Shown in pieces: positions 61,533-64,000 of a stretch of 64,000 nt of DNA. This DNA is from Ottowia thiooxydans DSM 14619. Its GTDB lineage: Bacteria > Pseudomonadota > Gammaproteobacteria > Burkholderiales > Burkholderiaceae_C. The stretch spans positions 124,001 through 188,000 of the forward strand of contig NZ_AUGX01000011.1 in NCBI RefSeq assembly GCF_000422885.1, written 5' to 3'. The notes beneath the pieces are model-generated. The model was not told the DNA's origin. It searched no databases and saw nothing but the letters and a program-made list of their open reading frames with translations. The position numbers and the translations under genes are program-made. Position 1 is the first letter of the stretch. Each line of letters begins with the position of its first letter.

Positions 61533-63941
61533 CTACACGGCTGGTGGATCGGTTTCCCTTTCTGGATGACGATGGCGAGCCACGGCTTCAATGAACGAGT
61601 TCGTGTCTTGGTCCGCAACGATGCCGGGATCTAGTTCGCCGTTTGGCAAAACGAGACTGATGCCTTCGGATTCCAAAAGCATCTTCGCTGCGGGCGGGAC
61701 AAAGATGGCTTTGCAGTGGCGGTATTGGTCCTTGATGAATTCGGATGTGTGCCCGTCTGCTGCAAGTGTTTTGACACCTTCATCTCCATCTGGCAGAGCA
61801 AGAGCATCGAACAGAAAACCGGGCTCATTTTCCATCGACGCATCCGCGTCAATGCGCACATGATCGTTTGTATTCACGGGGCCAATGCGAGGCCCAACGA
61901 AACGAGCCACGGCGCCTTGGGCAAAGAGCGCGGCGTGGAGGTTCATGGCGCTCTGTCCCACGATGCCATTAGCCACCAACAGGGCAATTTTTCGGCCTTT
62001 TATAGAGCCTTCACCGGGACGCGCCATGAGCGATAAGGCGGGCGAATAAGTCACTTCGGGCTTCGGTACCTTTTCAAGCACCCTGGGCATGGGGGAGGGG
62101 ACCTTTTTCATGCCCAAGCCGGCGGCGACCCGCTGGGCTAAAGCTTCCGACGCATTGCGCAGCGAGGCCACCATGCGCTCCCGGATGGCGGGCACGGTCA
62201 CCTTGGACAGCTCAAACCGGAAGGCGGCCGCAATGTGATTCTGCTCGACCTCCGTTTGGCTCTCGAAAAACAATCTCGCCTGGGTGTAGTGGTCCGCGAA
62301 TTTCTCAGGTTTTGCACGGACTTTGCCTTGTTCTTCCTTCGCCTGCGCACGAGCAGGAACCGACATGAAGCCATGCCCAGAGCCTGCCTGGAAGGGGCAT
62401 CCCCCTCCAAGTGAGTTGGGTTCGTAGTTCACGCGGCCACGGTGTATGGCTTGGCGGTGCATACCATCCCGTTGATTGTTGTGCACTGGGGCTAAGGGCG
62501 CGTTGATAGGGATCTCATGGAAGTTAGGACCTCCCAGCCGGCTGATCTGCGTGTCTACGTAGGAATGAATGCGACCAGCCAAGAGAGGGTCATTGGAAAA
62601 ATCCAGACCGGGCACTACGTGCGCTGTGCAAAACGCCACCTGTTCAGTCTCTGCGAAGAAGTTGTCTGGATTGCGATTGAGCACCATGCGGCCCACCTTT
62701 CGCAAGGGGACGAGCTCTTCCGGGATGAGTTTGGTGGCGTCCAGTATGTCAAAGCTGAATGCTTCAGCCTCTTCTTCCGTGAAGACCTGGATAGCTAACT
62801 CCCATTCAGGAAATGCACCTGCTTCTATCCGCTCCCATAAGTCTCGGCGGTGGTAATCCGGATCCGCGCCGGATATTTTTACTGCCTCATCCCACACCAG
62901 GGAATGGGTGCCATATATCGGGTTCCAGTGGAATTTGACGAATACTGATTGACCTTGCTCATTCACCATGCGGAAGGTGTGCACACCAAAGCCTTGCATG
63001 GTGGCGTAGCTGCGCGGAATGCCTCGGTCCGACATCACCCACATCAACATGTGAGTAGACTCTGGCATAAGCGATACAAAGTCCCAAAACGTGTCATGTG
63101 CGCTTGCTGCCTGAGGCATTTGGTGGTGCGGTTCAGGCTTGACCGCGTGCACTAGGTCAGGAAATTTCATCGCGTCCTGGATGAAGAAGACGGGCATATT
63201 GTTGCCCACCAGGTCCCAATTGCCTTCATCGGTGTAGAACTTCACTGCAAAGCCACGGACGTCGCGTGCCGTGTCCTTTGAACCGCGTTCACCCTGCACG
63301 GTGGAGAATCGTACGAACACAGGGGTGATCTTCCCAGTCTCTTTGAAGGGCGCTGCGCGGGTAATGTCCGTTAAGGCTTCGTAACATTCGAAGTAGCCGT
63401 GCGCGCCAGATCCTCGCGCGTGTACGATCCGCTCAGGGATGCGCTCATGATCGAAATGCGTGAGCTTCTCGCGCAAAACGAAATCTTCCAGAAGGGCCGG
63501 GCCTCGCACTCCGAGTTTGAGCGAGTTCTGGTTGTCTGCAATCGGTACGCCCTGATTGGTGGTGAGCATCTGGCCGGAAGAATCGACTCGGACGCGATCC
63601 AAAGATTCGATGGTGCGGTTGGCGCCCTTCAATGCGCCCCGGCCGGTTTTCTCTGTAGGGTTGTCTTCCGACAACGTGCTGCCAGTCGCGAGGCGCGAAG
63701 GTTCGGCGACAGTCGCCCCCGGCTCTACAAGCAGTCCGTTGTCAAACCCATGCTCGCCTGCCTTGTTGGGGTTGAACGGCATACTTCTAACCATCTGTTC
63801 GACCTGCATGGCTTGGGCTGTAGCCGGATCGTCTGCGCCCGATGCTTTGGAAGCGGCGCTATCCGTATTCCGAGCGGTGGCTTGGGCCGTGCTTCGTTTT
63901 GGACCTGGATTACGGCGAGTTGTTTTCTTTGCGGTTGCCAT
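61533..63941 (-). CDS. katE: Large-subunit (HPII-type) catalase
   Basis: The 802-residue protein is a clade II monofunctional catalase, which breaks down hydrogen peroxide in the cytoplasm. The catalytic histidine is His174 (RIVHARGSG). The NxxxF distal segment and [20 protein letters not shown] motif are present, and the heme tyrosine lies in [16 protein letters not shown]-terminal flavodoxin/DJ-1-like domain (about residues 640-790, [12 protein letters not shown]) is typical of this clade. An N-terminal extension rich in Lys, Thr and Ala (residues 1-50) precedes the core. It is the only stress gene here; its terminator is at 61486-61523. Confidence 0.95.
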   Translation of the reverse strand: MATAKKTTRRNPGPKRSTAQATARNTDSAASKASGADDPATAQAMQVEQMVRSMPFNPNKAGEHGFDNGLLVEPGATVAEPSRLATGSTLSEDNPTEKTGRGALKGANRTIESLDRVRVDSSGQMLTTNQGVPIADNQNSLKLGVRGPALLEDFVLREKLTHFDHERIPERIVHARGSGAHGYFECYEALTDITRAAPFKETGKITPVFVRFSTVQGERGSKDTARDVRGFAVKFYTDEGNWDLVGNNMPVFFIQDAMKFPDLVHAVKPEPHHQMPQAASAHDTFWDFVSLMPESTHMLMWVMSDRGIPRSYATMQGFGVHTFRMVNEQGQSVFVKFHWNPIYGTHSLVWDEAVKISGADPDYHRRDLWERIEAGAFPEWELAIQVFTEEEAEAFSFDILDATKLIPEELVPLRKVGRMVLNRNPDNFFAETEQVAFCTAHVVPGLDFSNDPLLAGRIHSYVDTQISRLGGPNFHEIPINAPLAPVHNNQRDGMHRQAIHRGRVNYEPNSLGGGCPFQAGSGHGFMSVPARAQAKEEQGKVRAKPEKFADHYTQARLFFESQTEVEQNHIAAAFRFELSKVTVPAIRERMVASLRNASEALAQRVAAGLGMKKVPSPMPRVLEKVPKPEVTYSPALSLMARPGEGSIKGRKIALLVANGIVGQSAMNLHAALFAQGAVARFVGPRIGPVNTNDHVRIDADASMENEPGFLFDALALPDGDEGVKTLAADGHTSEFIKDQYRHCKAIFVPPAAKMLLESEGISLVLPNGELDPGIVADQDTNSFIEAVARHRHPERETDPPAV

Positions 63942-64000
63942 GATTAGATCTTCTAGAAATGTAGGTAGCGTTGGTTCTGCCCAATTTCGCGCTGCGGCGA
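63942..64000. other. Catalase gene upstream edge
   Basis: The last 59 bases of the window lie upstream of the catalase start. They include a weak purine-rich ribosome site and presumably part of its promoter, which continues beyond the window. Confidence 0.5.

Noticed and set aside
1-64000. Mobile elements, phage genes, CRISPR arrays, rRNA and tRNA genes
   Set aside because: No transposase, integrase, repeat-spacer array or cloverleaf sequence was found on reading both strands, despite the accessory nature of the region.

Overview
The window looks like chromosomal DNA of a Burkholderiales betaproteobacterium, most likely a member of the Comamonadaceae or a close relative. This rests on five periplasmic Bug/TctC-type tricarboxylate receptors with no TctAB membrane partners, many LysR regulators, many short-chain dehydrogenases and CoA-dependent catabolic enzymes, and one copy of a palindromic intergenic repeat that I associate with that family from memory. 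No rRNA, tRNA, CRISPR array, insertion sequence or phage gene was recognised. The stretch reads as a dense accessory-catabolism region of small cassettes, each with its own regulator and often its own Bug receptor.

Layout. (1) 0-11.1 kb: an IclR regulator diverges from a thiolase-like/DUF35/CoA-transferase/Bug operon and a metallo-hydrolase. An opposing operon encodes a DUF35 protein, thiolase, SDR, Bug, CaiB-type CoA-transferase and crotonase. (2) 11.2-18 kb: LysR regulators, an iron-ADH homologue that seems to lack its metal ligands, an SDR with an HbpS-like protein, a DUF4256 protein and a D-2-hydroxyacid dehydrogenase. (3) 18-24.5 kb: a LysR regulator and a Baeyer-Villiger monooxygenase cassette (SDR, Bug, BVMO, SDR, VOC protein), suited to oxidising an alicyclic alcohol or ketone. 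(4) 24.6-37.3 kb: a coherent unit with a TIM-barrel isomerase, amidase, enolase-superfamily enzyme, two similar TetR regulators, an SsuABC/NMT1-like ABC importer, L-serine dehydratase, an extended SDR, a GNAT protein and a DapA-like aldolase/lyase. Four almost identical 16-bp palindromes lie in its control regions, and two of them overlap -35 boxes. (5) 37.4-44.2 kb: AraC regulator, GlcF-like Fe-S protein, 4-cresol-dehydrogenase-type flavoprotein, SDR, alpha/beta hydrolase and LysR. (6) 44.3-53.2 kb: a tightly overlapped operon (cyclase-like hydrolase, Bug, acyl-CoA dehydrogenase, PaaK-like CoA ligase, SDR) diverging from a FadB/J-like enzyme and a thiolase, together a nearly full acyl-CoA beta-oxidation set. 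(7) 53.3-64 kb: LysR with a crotonase, a 4,5-dihydroxyphthalate-decarboxylase-like protein, Bug, FMN-dependent 2-hydroxyacid oxidase, LysR, GNAT, PrpF-family isomerase and a large-subunit catalase.

The genes appear to work as parallel routes. Acids or ketones are captured or sensed by Bug or ABC binding proteins, activated as CoA thioesters or oxidised by flavoenzymes, and shortened by crotonase, dehydrogenase and thiolase modules. The best candidate for an undescribed system is region 4 with its shared palindrome regulon; its substrate is unknown. All functional calls come from reading motifs by eye, and all alignments and promoter matches are manual.
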